Positions 1 to 7,795 are shown, counted from the stretch's first letter. The stretch is 24,558 bases of DNA from Prochlorothrix sp035286285 (GCA_035286285.1 JAYKJG010000189.1:1-24558); one strand, 5' to 3'. The notes: generated by a model from the letters alone, not told the origin. Made by a program: numbers and translations.

Positions 1-124
1 TCTGGCCCTCCCCGTAGGGGCCAGGTTTTCTGGCCCTCCCCGTAGGGGCCAGGTTTTCTGGCCCTCCCCGTAGGGGCCAGGTTTTCTGGCCCTCCCCGTA
101 GGGGCCAGGTTTTCTGGCCCTCCC
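1..124. repeat. Tandem 28-bp hairpin repeat, four full copies plus a partial fifth
   Basis: Four perfect 28-bp units begin at 1, 29, 57 and 85, and a partial unit runs from 113 to about 124. There is no spacer between units. Each unit contains GTAGGGGCCAGG, TTTT and CTGGCCCT, giving a 7-bp stem (GGGCCAG/CTGGCCC) with a T-rich loop; CCCC/GGGG can also pair across the unit. The same hairpin family recurs in variant form near 1534, 11642, 11679, 23281 and 23319. The array lies just upstream of the EF-hand gene. The 110 bases from 125 to 233 hold no feature I can support. Confidence 0.95.
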
Positions 125-233
125 TCAGACTCCTTCAGTGTCCCTCAACCCTACTGAATCTCCTTAAACCCTCTTGCAAGATATCCAGATATCCGGCTGC
201 TTCGCTTTACTCCCTATACCACCCCTTTATGAT

Positions 234-515
234 ATGACTGAATCCTTAACGCCAGACCTGAACCCGCCAGCGGCCCATGCTCCCTTAGCAGCCCTGAGTC
301 ATACCCCTGACGAGGAGAGGGTGATCCAGATGTTTCGAGAGATGGATGTGGATGGGAGTGGGTCGATCGAGGTTGAGGAATTGATTCACATGATGGGAGC
401 GGATGGGATCGATGACTTAGCGGAAGAAGTTCGCAGCCTTTTTGAGCAATTGGACACAAACGGAGATGGTCGCCTTGATTTGGAGGAATTCCGGCGCTAT
501 CTGCAAATGTTATAA
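234..515 (+). CDS. Small two-EF-hand calcium-binding protein
   Basis: A 93-residue acidic protein with one EF-hand pair, probably a cytoplasmic calcium sensor or buffer of the calmodulin-like class. Loop 1 (residues 38-49, DVDGSGSIEVEE) and loop 2 (74-85, DTNGDGRLDLEE) both have canonical ligands at positions 1, 3, 5, 9 and 12, including the bidentate Glu at 12. Residues 1-25 are a non-conserved, proline-containing leader without a signal peptide. I chose the ATG at 234; an in-frame TTG at 174 would add 20 unconvincing residues. No clear Shine-Dalgarno is visible. An 11-bp direct duplication (ATGTTATAAGA) spans the stop codon. The gene converges with the kinase-like gene 27 bases away, so context gives no hint of a target. 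Confidence 0.85.
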   Translation: MTESLTPDLNPPAAHAPLAALSHTPDEERVIQMFREMDVDGSGSIEVEELIHMMGADGIDDLAEEVRSLFEQLDTNGDGRLDLEEFRRYLQML

Positions 516-542
516 GAATGTTATAAGAATCTGATAAAAATG

Positions 543-1433
543 CTATAAACCCATGGCCTTTGACCGCAGCAGCCGATCGATCAGGCCATTGGCCTGGGCC
601 TCGTAGCTTCCCCCAAACAAATTGAAGTGATTGAGGATGTGGTAGAGGTTATAGAGGGGTTTGCGGCGATCGTAGCCCGCTGCGAGGGGCCATTCTTGTT
701 GGTAACCTTGGTAGAAACTGGGGGAAAAGCCGCCAAATAGCTCCGTCATGGCGAGATCGACCTCACGATCGCCGTAATACGCGGCGGGATCAAAAATAAC
801 CGGCTCCCCCGATCGCAAAATCGAGCCATTCCCCCCCCACAGATCCCCATGGACTAGGCTCGGTTCCGGGTCATGACCGGCTAATAGATCCGGAATGCGA
901 TCGAGCAATTCCTGGCCCTGGGGAAAGCGGCCCCCATTGCGGCGACCCAGTTTAAGCTGGTAGGCGATCCGTTTTTCAGACCAGAATTCAACCCAGTCGG
1001 CAGTCCAGTCATTGATCTGGGGGGTGGAGCCGATCGTGTTGTTGCGATCCCAACCGAAGCCCCGATCGCTGATGGCCTTGCGGTGCAGTTGCGCCAGTTG
1101 TCGCCCCAGGGTTGCCCAGGCTTGGGCAGAACTGCCCCCCCCGATATCCAGCCATTCCAGGACTAAATAGCTCACCTGCTCCGTGCTGCCCCAACAAATC
1201 GGCTCCGGCACCTTAATAGCTCTGGCCTGGTGCATCTGCTGTAAGCCTAGGGCTTCTGCGGCGAACATTTCCACTAGAGTGGGGGCATTGGTTTTGACAA
1301 AATACTGCTGACCTTGGCCGTTACTGAGGCAGTAGCCCCGGTTGATGCAGCCGCCGCCGATCGATCGGGGTGGGCTGGCCTTAAAGGGCTGCTGGGTGGT
1401 GGCTTGGATGTGTTGGGCGATGGTGTCCCACAT
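543..1433 (-). CDS. Fructosamine kinase family protein (ketosamine-3-kinase-like)
   Basis: A 296-residue protein with the fructosamine-3-kinase fold. Members phosphorylate sugar adducts on protein or small-molecule amines so that the adduct falls off, a deglycation repair activity in the cytoplasm. Visible motifs are GGGCINRGY (27-34), the ATP-lysine region YFVKTN (Lys47), Glu60 of the C-helix, VLEWL in the hinge, the catalytic loop HGDLWGGN (195-202) and FDP (214-216) in place of the kinase DFG. The C-terminal YNLYHILNHFNLFGGSY is typical of the family. I start at the ATG at 1433 (MWDTIAQHI), which gives the usual family length; a GTG at 1493 would begin inside hairpin repeat DNA. Family assignment is strong; the actual substrate is unknown. 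Confidence 0.9.
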   Translation of the reverse strand: MWDTIAQHIQATTQQPFKASPPRSIGGGCINRGYCLSNGQGQQYFVKTNAPTLVEMFAAEALGLQQMHQARAIKVPEPICWGSTEQVSYLVLEWLDIGGGSSAQAWATLGRQLAQLHRKAISDRGFGWDRNNTIGSTPQINDWTADWVEFWSEKRIAYQLKLGRRNGGRFPQGQELLDRIPDLLAGHDPEPSLVHGDLWGGNGSILRSGEPVIFDPAAYYGDREVDLAMTELFGGFSPSFYQGYQQEWPLAAGYDRRKPLYNLYHILNHFNLFGGSYEAQANGLIDRLLRSKAMGL

Positions 1434-1459
1434 GGTTGGTGATTGGGTAATGGGGTCAG

Positions 1460-1560
1460 GGGGACGCTGGAGCGTCGGGGTAGGCATTCCCACGCAGAGC
1501 GTGGGAACGAGGGAAGCCTTGCAGTATTGACGGTAGGGGCCGGGTCTTCCGGCCCTCTTG
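1460..1560. repeat. Cluster of three short hairpin repeats between the kinase-like gene and bioA
   Basis: Three perfect or near-perfect hairpins lie in the gap 1434-1615. The first is GACGCT/AGCGTC at 1463-1476. The second is TTCCCACGC/GCGTGGGAA at 1487-1507 with a 3-base loop. The third is GGGCCGG/CCGGCCC around 1534-1556, a variant of the 1-124 array with A:T to G:C exchange in both arms. The word GGGAACGAGGGA then recurs imperfectly to about 1612. These are typical cyanobacterial intergenic repeats; a terminator role between same-strand genes is possible but unproven. Confidence 0.8.
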
Positions 1561-1615
1561 GGGGATTGACGAGCGGGGAACGAGGGAGGGTGAAGGGTGG
1601 GAACGAGGGAGGCTT

Positions 1616-2917
1616 TTAGCTTAGGCTTAGGTCTTGCAAAATGAAGCGGGTTTGTTCATAGACCCAGGCTAACTCTTCGTCGGTGATGCAGTAGGGTGGC
1701 AGTAAATAGAGAACATTGCCCAAAGGCCGCAGCAATAGCCCCCGTTCCTGTGCTTTCTGCCGCACCTGTAGCCCCCAGTCGCTGAGGTAGCCCGATCGAT
1801 CGCTGACCCAATCTAAGGCCGCGATCGTCCCCATGACCCGACAGCGACTGACCCCCGGAATCTCCTGTAAAGCCTGCAAATGGCGCGTATGCTGCTGCTC
1901 TAGGCCCATAAAGCGCGGTTCATGGTGTTCCATTAAGTCCCACCCGGCGATCGCCGCCGCACAGCCCAGGGGATTGGCCGTGTAACTGTGGCCATGGTAG
2001 AGCGTATGGTTGGGATCGTCGCTGTAAAAGGCTTGGTAAAGGTGCTCCGTTGCCACGGTGACAGCCAGGGGCAAAAATCCGCCAGTAATGCCCTTAGAGA
2101 GGCAAATAAGGTCCGGCTCTACCGCTGCCCGTTGGCACGCGAACCAGTCTCCAGTTCGCCCAAACCCCGTCATGACCTCATCCAAAATCACCAGCACCCC
2201 CGCGCTCCGGCACACCTGCACCAGTTGCTGCAAAAACTCCGGGCGACACATCCGCATCCCCCCCGCCCCCTGAACGAGCGGCTCTAGGATTAAAGCGGCA
2301 TACTTTTGGGGTTCCCGCTGAAATTTTGCTGTAATCTCTGCTAGAATTCCTTGCTCTTCAGCCTCGATCGCGTCTTTCCCCCACCAGATTTGGGGCAGTG
2401 GCGCAAACTCTACCCCAAACATTAAATCATTAAAGGCAGCCGTAAACAAACAGCGCTCCCCCACGGCCATCGCCCCAAAGGTATCGCCATGGTAAGCCCC
2501 TTCAAAGGCCAAAAAGGTCGATCGGGGCTGGCCTTGGTTCTGCCAATACTGGTAGGCAATTTTAAGGGCTACTTCCACCGCAGTGGAGCCGTTATCGGAA
2601 AAGAAAACGCGGCTGAGGTCGCCGGGTAGCTTTTGCACGAGCTTTTCGGCAAGCTGCTCGGCGGGATCATGGGTAAAGCCTGCGAAAATGACGTGTTCTA
2701 GGGTTTGGGCTTGGTGGGCGATCGCCTGGGCAATGTGGGGATGGCTGTGGCCATGGGTGTTGACCCACCAACTGGAGATGCAGTCCAACAGTTGCTGTCC
2801 TGTTGCTAGCTCCAACCAAACCCCCTGGGCTGCTTTGACCTTGAGGGGGGGCGGGGCTGTTTTGGCTTGGGTGAAGGGGTGCCAAAGGTTGGGGTGGTTG
2901 GAGGGGGGCAGAGCCAT
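1616..2917 (-). CDS. bioA: Adenosylmethionine-8-amino-7-oxononanoate aminotransferase
   Basis: PLP-dependent class-III aminotransferase of biotin synthesis. It converts 7-keto-8-aminopelargonate to 7,8-diaminopelargonate, normally with S-adenosylmethionine as amino donor. The 433-residue length is usual. Signature regions are LWHPFTQ (11-17), SSWWVNTHGHSHP (48-60), FFSDNGSTAVEVALK (105-119), YHGDTFGAMAVG (142-153), LDEVMTGFGRTG (245-256, cofactor Asp246) and LSKGITGG (273-280), with Lys275 as the PLP lysine. The start ATG at 2917 is followed directly by conserved sequence; no strong Shine-Dalgarno is visible. No other bio gene lies in the window, as is common for scattered cyanobacterial biotin genes. 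The gap 2918-3046 to the next same-strand gene holds nothing I can name. Confidence 0.96.
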   Translation of the reverse strand: MALPPSNHPNLWHPFTQAKTAPPPLKVKAAQGVWLELATGQQLLDCISSWWVNTHGHSHPHIAQAIAHQAQTLEHVIFAGFTHDPAEQLAEKLVQKLPGDLSRVFFSDNGSTAVEVALKIAYQYWQNQGQPRSTFLAFEGAYHGDTFGAMAVGERCLFTAAFNDLMFGVEFAPLPQIWWGKDAIEAEEQGILAEITAKFQREPQKYAALILEPLVQGAGGMRMCRPEFLQQLVQVCRSAGVLVILDEVMTGFGRTGDWFACQRAAVEPDLICLSKGITGGFLPLAVTVATEHLYQAFYSDDPNHTLYHGHSYTANPLGCAAAIAGWDLMEHHEPRFMGLEQQHTRHLQALQEIPGVSRCRVMGTIAALDWVSDRSGYLSDWGLQVRQKAQERGLLLRPLGNVLYLLPPYCITDEELAWVYEQTRFILQDLSLS

Positions 2918-3046
2918 GGATATAAAGGCGGGTAGATCGGCGGGTTGGGTTTTGGTGCGGGCAAGATGCCCGTACTAGGACGGGGGTGGGAATTGCTGCT
3001 TTGGTGGACTCGGTTCAGGAACTGTCGATCGCAAAATCTAACGCAA

Positions 3047-4801
3047 TTAGGGGAGATGACCTAAATAGACAAGAAACTCCCGTAATTCATCATTGGTCAG
3101 TTGGTTACGGGCACCTTTGCCATAGGTTTGGCGCAGATAGTCCTTACCCTGCTGAGGAGTCCACCCCAGCCGATCGCATTCTACCAAAACCTGATCCATC
3201 ATTTCGGTGCGAGAGAGCAGGGCGATCGCGGGGGGAATGGTTGCGGGTGCGGCACTGGCGGGGGCGGCGCTCCCAGGCGGAACGGAGGCAGGTGGGGCGG
3301 GGGCAGACTCCCAGAGGGAGGACGAGGTGTAGGCAGCGGGATCGATCGGGGCAGGGGCTGGAGGGGCGATAGCTGCTGTTCCGGCAGGAGCAGCCTCAAG
3401 GGGGGGAATTTCCCAGGATTCCAGGGTATTGGGCAGGGGGGCGGGGCTGGCCGTGCTGGTAGCTGTCGGCGCGGTGGCAGAGGGGCTAGGAGAGACCGCC
3501 GCAGGGGGGGCCACTGGGGTGAGTGGGGGCTTGGGGATGGCCTTGAGGGCTTGGATCAGATCGAGCAGTTCTGAGTATTCCGTCACATAGTCCCGTGAAG
3601 GGTGGCCATAGTGGGCTTGGAGGTAGTCGGCCTCCTGTTGGGGGGTCCAGCCCAGCCGCCGCACTTCCACATCCAATTGCGCCAAGGATTCACCCCAATC
3701 TTCGACTAGGGGGGCTGGGTTGGGGGTTGTGTCTAGGGGAGAGGGGGCTGGGGGAGATTCTAGGGGCGGCACAAGGGAGAGGATGGCCCCGTTGGCGGTG
3801 GTGGGCTTGAGGGTTGCCGGTTTGGCGGTGGGTTGAGCGGAACTGTTGTGTTGCAAGTTTTCCCCCGGATGGGGATCCGTAGGGTCAGGGGTTAGGGCAA
3901 GGTGGCCATTGTGGGAGGGTCGATCGGCTTCGGACTGCTCCAATTCTTTGCTGATATTCGGAGAATTTAGGCTAATTGGGACTATGTTTTGGGCTAAATG
4001 CTCTTCTAGACCAGTGCCTAGGTCTAAATTTAGGCTGCTATCTTGTGTGATTGAGTTTTCGGCCTGATCTGTGGCAGTGTGACTGGTGTCTATACCTATC
4101 GCGGTCTGATTGGTGTCGATACCGATCGCGTCGTGACCTAGTGCGGCCTGACTGGTGTCGATACCGATCGCGTCGTGGCCTATTGCGGCGTGACCTGTGG
4201 CAGTGTGACTGATCGCGTCGTGACCTAGTGCGGCCTGACTGGTGTCGATACCGATCGCGGCCTGACCTGTAGTAGCGTGGCCTAGTGCGGTCTGATTGGT
4301 GTCGATACCGATCGCGTCGTGACCTGTGGCAGCGTGGCCTAGTGCGGTCTGATTGGTGTCGATACCGATCGCGTCGTGACCTAGTGCGGCTTGATCTGTG
4401 GCTGGATCACCTGGCTCTGTGCCCTGTTGCGTTGATCTTGGCCCCATCCCCTGCTCTGTCCCTTGCCCCAGCCCCTGGGCTAGCCCCAGTAATTCCAAAA
4501 CCCGCCGACAGGCCCGATCCTCTGCGGCCTCTAAGGTTGCGCCCTGGGCCATGGCACTGGCTAGCACTAAATGCTCGGTCCGCACCACTGCCCGCACGGC
4601 ATAGCGCCGATCGGGGGGAGGGCTGGCGGACTGGCCTGCCTCGATCGGGGGCAGAACCGGATCGATCGCCCCCAGAGATAAGACCTCGGTGTCTAGGCCC
4701 GCTGTGGGATAGGTGGCCCGTAGGGCGCGGTAGAGTGTGGGCAGGGGCAAGGGGGAATTGGTGGGCGTGGGGGGAGCAGCGTTGCGAGAAGAGAGGGCCA
4801 T
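3047..4801 (-). CDS. Unknown protein: dsRBD-like N-terminus, repeat region, two C-terminal GWTPQQ modules
   Basis: I do not recognise this 584-residue protein. Residues 20-107 resemble a double-stranded-RNA-binding-type fold: LYRALRATYP at the start, a beta-rich middle (RRYAVRAVVRTEHLVLASAMA) and a final helix ATLEAAEDRACRRVLELLGL. Residues 138-246 are a degenerate tandem repeat with six copies of AIGIDT(N/S)(Q/H). Residues 250-375 and 421-525 are Pro/Ala/Ser/Thr-rich linkers. A short helical module occurs twice, at about 378-420 and 531-584. Each copy contains LGWTPQQ, then an aromatic YL..YG segment and a terminal EL..L helix. The start ATG at 4801 has no clear Shine-Dalgarno. There is no signal peptide or membrane segment, so it is probably cytoplasmic. 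Binding to nucleic acid is only inference from the N-terminal pattern. Confidence 0.7.
   Translation of the reverse strand: MALSSRNAAPPTPTNSPLPLPTLYRALRATYPTAGLDTEVLSLGAIDPVLPPIEAGQSASPPPDRRYAVRAVVRTEHLVLASAMAQGATLEAAEDRACRRVLELLGLAQGLGQGTEQGMGPRSTQQGTEPGDPATDQAALGHDAIGIDTNQTALGHAATGHDAIGIDTNQTALGHATTGQAAIGIDTSQAALGHDAISHTATGHAAIGHDAIGIDTSQAALGHDAIGIDTNQTAIGIDTSHTATDQAENSITQDSSLNLDLGTGLEEHLAQNIVPISLNSPNISKELEQSEADRPSHNGHLALTPDPTDPHPGENLQHNSSAQPTAKPATLKPTTANGAILSLVPPLESPPAPSPLDTTPNPAPLVEDWGESLAQLDVEVRRLGWTPQQEADYLQAHYGHPSRDYVTEYSELLDLIQALKAIPKPPLTPVAPPAAVSPSPSATAPTATSTASPAPLPNTLESWEIPPLEAAPAGTAAIAPPAPAPIDPAAYTSSSLWESAPAPPASVPPGSAAPASAAPATIPPAIALLSRTEMMDQVLVECDRLGWTPQQGKDYLRQTYGKGARNQLTNDELREFLVYLGHLP
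4080..4390. repeat. Intragenic degenerate tandem repeat carrying HIP1 cores
   Basis: On the plus strand the phrase GGTGTCGATACCGATCGCG recurs about six times with GTGACCTAGTGCGGC-type spacers. Unit lengths vary; 57 bp (19 codons) is the clearest. It encodes residues 138-246 of the minus-strand protein, and DAIGID is the translation of the near-HIP1 palindrome. The reading frame is kept throughout, so expansions have been in multiples of three bases. Confidence 0.9.
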
Positions 4802-5079
4802 AGGTCAGCAGCAATAGAACAGGAACAGGGGCGGGGAAGATGGGTTGTCAGCGTTGCTCTACCCTAACGAGAGACGCTGCGGGAAGCACCCGATCGTTGC
4901 AAAGGTTTAGTAATCGTGGGGGCATAGACTTAGATAACAAAACGGGCTGAGTCCTTAGGGGCATTGGGTTTCAGCCGCTGTCGTGGGCGACCCTGGTGTG
5001 GGTGAAGGTTCGGGGGCAACCCACCCATCCCGTGCCTGTGAATGGTACTTTGGTTCGATCGCGTTGGACTTCTTTGTCT

Positions 5080-5826
5080 ATGGCTTCTGATACGTTTGCG
5101 CTGCACCATGTCGGTAAAGTGTACGGCAATGGCACGATCGCGCTCCAGAACATGGATTTTACGGTAGCTCCGGGACAATTTGTCAGTTTAGTGGGTCCGT
5201 CGGGCTGTGGCAAAAGTACGGTGCTGCGGCTGTTGGCCGGGTTGGAGCAGCCGTCCCAGGGCCGGATCGATCGGCCTGTGCTGGAGCGTTGCGATCAGTT
5301 GTCCTATGTTTTCCAGGAGCCAGCCTTGTTGCCCTGGGCGACGGTGATCGAGAATGTGGCGCTACCGCTGAAGTTGGGGGGGCAGTCGGCGCGGCAGCGG
5401 CGAGAGGCAGTGGCGGAAGTTCTGGCCAAGGTGGGGTTAACGGAGTTTGGGACGGCCTATCCCCGTGAGTTGTCGGGGGGGATGAGAATGCGGGTTTCGA
5501 TCGCCCGTGCCCTGGTGACCCAGCCCCAAGTTTTGCTGATGGATGAGCCGTTTGGGGCTTTGGATGAGATTACACGGGGCCAGTTAAATGGGGAGTTGCT
5601 GAGTTTGTGGCAGCGGCAACAGTGGACGGTGGTTTTTGTGACCCATAACCTCTATGAGGCGGTTTATTTGTCGAGTCGGGTGGTGGTTATGGCGGCGAAA
5701 CCGGGGCGATCGATCGCGGATATTGCGATCGATCTGCCCTATCCCCGTCACCCCGATCTACGCACTTCGCCCCTCTGTAACCGCTACTGCCGCGACATCG
5801 CCCATCTGCTCCATCCAGCGCCCTAA
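5080..5826 (+). CDS. ABC transporter ATP-binding protein, NrtD/SsuB/TauB family
   Basis: A 248-residue cytoplasmic ATPase of an importer in the nitrate/sulfonate/taurine/pyrimidine-precursor group. Walker A is GPSGCGKST (39-47), Q-loop Gln79 (YVFQEP), signature LSGGM (131-135), Walker B VLLMDE (151-156) with the group-typical PFGALDEITR, and H-loop His189 (FVTHN). I start at the ATG at 5080 (MASDTFALHHV), which matches the family N-terminus; an upstream ATG at 4996 would add 28 unconserved residues. No permease or binding-protein gene is adjacent, so the substrate cannot be read from context. It converges with ureG, with a single base between the two stop codons. The 278-base gap upstream (4802-5079) shows no repeat or RNA gene. 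Confidence 0.88.
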   Translation: MASDTFALHHVGKVYGNGTIALQNMDFTVAPGQFVSLVGPSGCGKSTVLRLLAGLEQPSQGRIDRPVLERCDQLSYVFQEPALLPWATVIENVALPLKLGGQSARQRREAVAEVLAKVGLTEFGTAYPRELSGGMRMRVSIARALVTQPQVLLMDEPFGALDEITRGQLNGELLSLWQRQQWTVVFVTHNLYEAVYLSSRVVVMAAKPGRSIADIAIDLPYPRHPDLRTSPLCNRYCRDIAHLLHPAP

Positions 5827-5827
5827 A

Positions 5828-6427
5828 TCAAGTGGGTAGATGTTGCTCTAAAAAGACAATAATTTGGTCAACGCCGGTCTGATCCTTGAGGTTTGTGAAT
5901 AGGAAGGGCTTGGACCCTCGCATTTTCTGGCTATCCCGCTCCATCACTCCTAAATCTGCCCCCACTAGGGGCGCAAGATCAATTTTATTGATCACCAGTA
6001 AGTCAGACTTGGTAATGCCCGGTCCGCCTTTGCGGGGAATTTTGTCGCCCGCTGCCACATCAATGACATAAAGGGTCAAATCCACCAGTTCCGGGCTAAA
6101 GGTTGCTGCCAGATTATCGCCCCCGCTCTCCACAAAGACAAAGTTCAAATCCGTAAAGCGTCGCTCTAGGTCTTCGATCGCCACCAAATTAATGGACGCA
6201 TCCTCCCGAATTGCCGTATGGGGACAGCCCCCCGTTTCCACTCCGACAATGCGATCGAGGGGCAGGGCTTCCCGCCGCATCAGGAACTGAGCGTCTTCCT
6301 GGGTGTAAATATCATTGGTCACAACGGCGATACTGTAGCGATCGCGCAGTTTTCGGCAGAGCACTTCCACTAGGGCCGTTTTTCCTGAACCAACGGGGCC
6401 AGCGACCCCAACTCGTAGCTGACTCAT
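5828..6427 (-). CDS. ureG: Urease accessory GTPase UreG
   Basis: SIMIBI-class GTPase that drives nickel delivery to apo-urease, working with UreD, UreF and UreE in the cytoplasm. The 199-residue length is normal. Visible motifs are the P-loop GPVGSGKT (near residue 11), VVTNDIYTQEDA, VETGGCPHTAIREDAS containing the nickel-binding Cys-Pro-His, ESGGDNLAATFSPELVD and the guanine-recognition NKID. A good Shine-Dalgarno (AGGAAGG) precedes the ATG at 6427. No urease structural or other accessory gene lies in the window, so its partners must be elsewhere. The gap 6428-6608 separates it from the divergent binding-protein gene; no NtcA-type GTA-N8-TAC site is obvious there. Confidence 0.97.
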   Translation of the reverse strand: MSQLRVGVAGPVGSGKTALVEVLCRKLRDRYSIAVVTNDIYTQEDAQFLMRREALPLDRIVGVETGGCPHTAIREDASINLVAIEDLERRFTDLNFVFVESGGDNLAATFSPELVDLTLYVIDVAAGDKIPRKGGPGITKSDLLVINKIDLAPLVGADLGVMERDSQKMRGSKPFLFTNLKDQTGVDQIIVFLEQHLPT

Positions 6428-6608
6428 AGAACCTTCCTAAGCTTGGGTAGTCGCTTTGGATAATACCTGTCCATCCAGCCGATCCGGTTCCGCCAAAACG
6501 GGTACTGTACAATTTGAAGGCCAGACCCTGTTACCGGCCAGATGCCGCTGTGAGCGAGAGCCTGGATCGGCGAAAGTCTGGGCCTCAACGTCTTTGGGAA
6601 GCACCGCC

Positions 6609-7730
6609 ATGATGTACCGCCGTCGTTTTTTAAACCTTGCTCTCAGTAGCAGCCTCGCCACCAGCGCGATCGCCTGTGGCAAAACCCCCGCCCCCGCTCC
6701 CAGCCCGTCCCCCTCTAGTAGCCTGTCCCTCGATCGGCCCCAGGTTAACTGGCGCATGGCCACGTCGTGGCCCCGATCGGCCACCCTGCTGGGCACCCAA
6801 GTCGAACAGCTTTGTCAGCGCGTCAGTTATTTGACCGGCGGAGCCTTTACCCTCACCCCCTACAAAGCTGGAGAACTGGAGGGGGCGAACGATCCCCTGG
6901 CCGCAGTCGTCAGCGGCAACATTGAATGTGCCCATGCCTCCAGCCTTACGGTTCTCCAGCAACAACCGGCCCTGGTTTTTAGCCACACCGTGCCCTTTGG
7001 CCTCACCACCCAACAGCAAAATGCATGGCTCTACTACGGGGGCGGCTTAGAGTGGATGCAAGAACTGTACCAAGCCCTAGGGGTGATGGCCTTTCCGGCG
7101 GGGAATTTGGGGCCAGGGATGGGGGGCTGGTTTAAGCAGGATATTACTGGCGTTGCCGATTTGGCGGGCCTTGCCTTTGCGATCGAGGGGCTAGGGGGCG
7201 AGGTCATGGCCGAACTGGGCGCGAAACCCCAAGCCCTCGACCCAGGAGCCATCGTTGCAGCGCTGAACCAAGGCAGCTTAGCGGGCGTTGCGGGGGCCAA
7301 CCCCCACGATGATGAACAGGCGGGATTGCACCGGGCTGTTTCGTTCTACTACGCTCCGCGTTGGTGGGCACCGGCAGAGACCCTCGCCCTGATGATCAAT
7401 GGGGAAAAATGGGCTAGCCTACCCCTAGACTATCAACGATCGCTGCAACTGGCCGCCGCAGAGGCCAATCAAGTCCTACCCGCCCGGTACCGGGTTGCCA
7501 ATGGCCAAGCTTTGGAGCGTCTCCAACGCCAAGCCGTCCAGATTAAGCCCTATCCAACGCCTATTTTAGATGCGGCCTATGCTGCTACGGAAGCCGTTCT
7601 CGATCGTCAAAGTCAACAAAACGCTAAATTTCGCGCTGTTTACACCCGTTGGCTAGAGTTTCGGCAACAGGTTTATCAATGGCACCAGTTTAATGAGCTA
7701 GGCTTTGCCCAGTTTGTTTTAGCCCGCTAA
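6609..7730 (+). CDS. Divergent TRAP-type (DctP) substrate-binding protein paralogue, exported
   Basis: A 373-residue extracytoplasmic binding protein of the DctP/TakP-like family, paralogous to the gene at 8077 throughout (MATSWPRS, TVPFGL, AWLYYGGGLEWMQELY, GMGGWFKQ, GLGGEVM). The N-terminus MMYRRRFLNLALSSSLATSAIAC carries a Tat-like RRRFL motif and a possible lipobox Cys23. The start ATG at 6609 has GGGAAG seven bases upstream; the frame is open to 6456 but the extra 51 residues look unrelated. The expected pocket motifs have changed: the partner's KMRIPG reads AFAIEG, IDAAEWVGP reads LAGVAGANP, and GWWEPG reads RWWAPA. Ligand binding is therefore probably altered or lost. The ORF is intact, so I do not call it a pseudogene. 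Confidence 0.85.
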   Translation: MMYRRRFLNLALSSSLATSAIACGKTPAPAPSPSPSSSLSLDRPQVNWRMATSWPRSATLLGTQVEQLCQRVSYLTGGAFTLTPYKAGELEGANDPLAAVVSGNIECAHASSLTVLQQQPALVFSHTVPFGLTTQQQNAWLYYGGGLEWMQELYQALGVMAFPAGNLGPGMGGWFKQDITGVADLAGLAFAIEGLGGEVMAELGAKPQALDPGAIVAALNQGSLAGVAGANPHDDEQAGLHRAVSFYYAPRWWAPAETLALMINGEKWASLPLDYQRSLQLAAAEANQVLPARYRVANGQALERLQRQAVQIKPYPTPILDAAYAATEAVLDRQSQQNAKFRAVYTRWLEFRQQVYQWHQFNELGFAQFVLAR

Positions 7731-7775
7731 GGATTTAGGGCAAGAGCCTGCTGCAACGGGATCACCTCACGGGAA

Positions 7776-7795
7776 AGATCTTCCTGGGAGGATCT
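7776..7795 (+). terminator. Possible terminator-like hairpin after the first binding-protein gene
   Basis: AGATCTTCC, TG, GGAGGATCT forms a 9-bp stem with one G:U pair, 45 bases after the stop codon at 7730. No T-run follows, so it is not a standard intrinsic terminator. Confidence 0.35.

Noticed and set aside
1..124. Possible CRISPR array
   Set aside because: The 28-bp units abut each other with no variable spacers; the same is true of the 7865-7999 and 21234-21323 arrays.
6501..6511. GGTACTGTACA near ureG as a LexA or NtcA box
   Set aside because: The half-site spacing fits neither the GTA-N8-TAC NtcA site nor the cyanobacterial LexA consensus.
6609..7730. Pseudogene call for the first binding protein because its pocket motifs are gone
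   Set aside because: The frame, signal peptide, ribosome site and the rest of the fold are intact, with no frameshift or stop.
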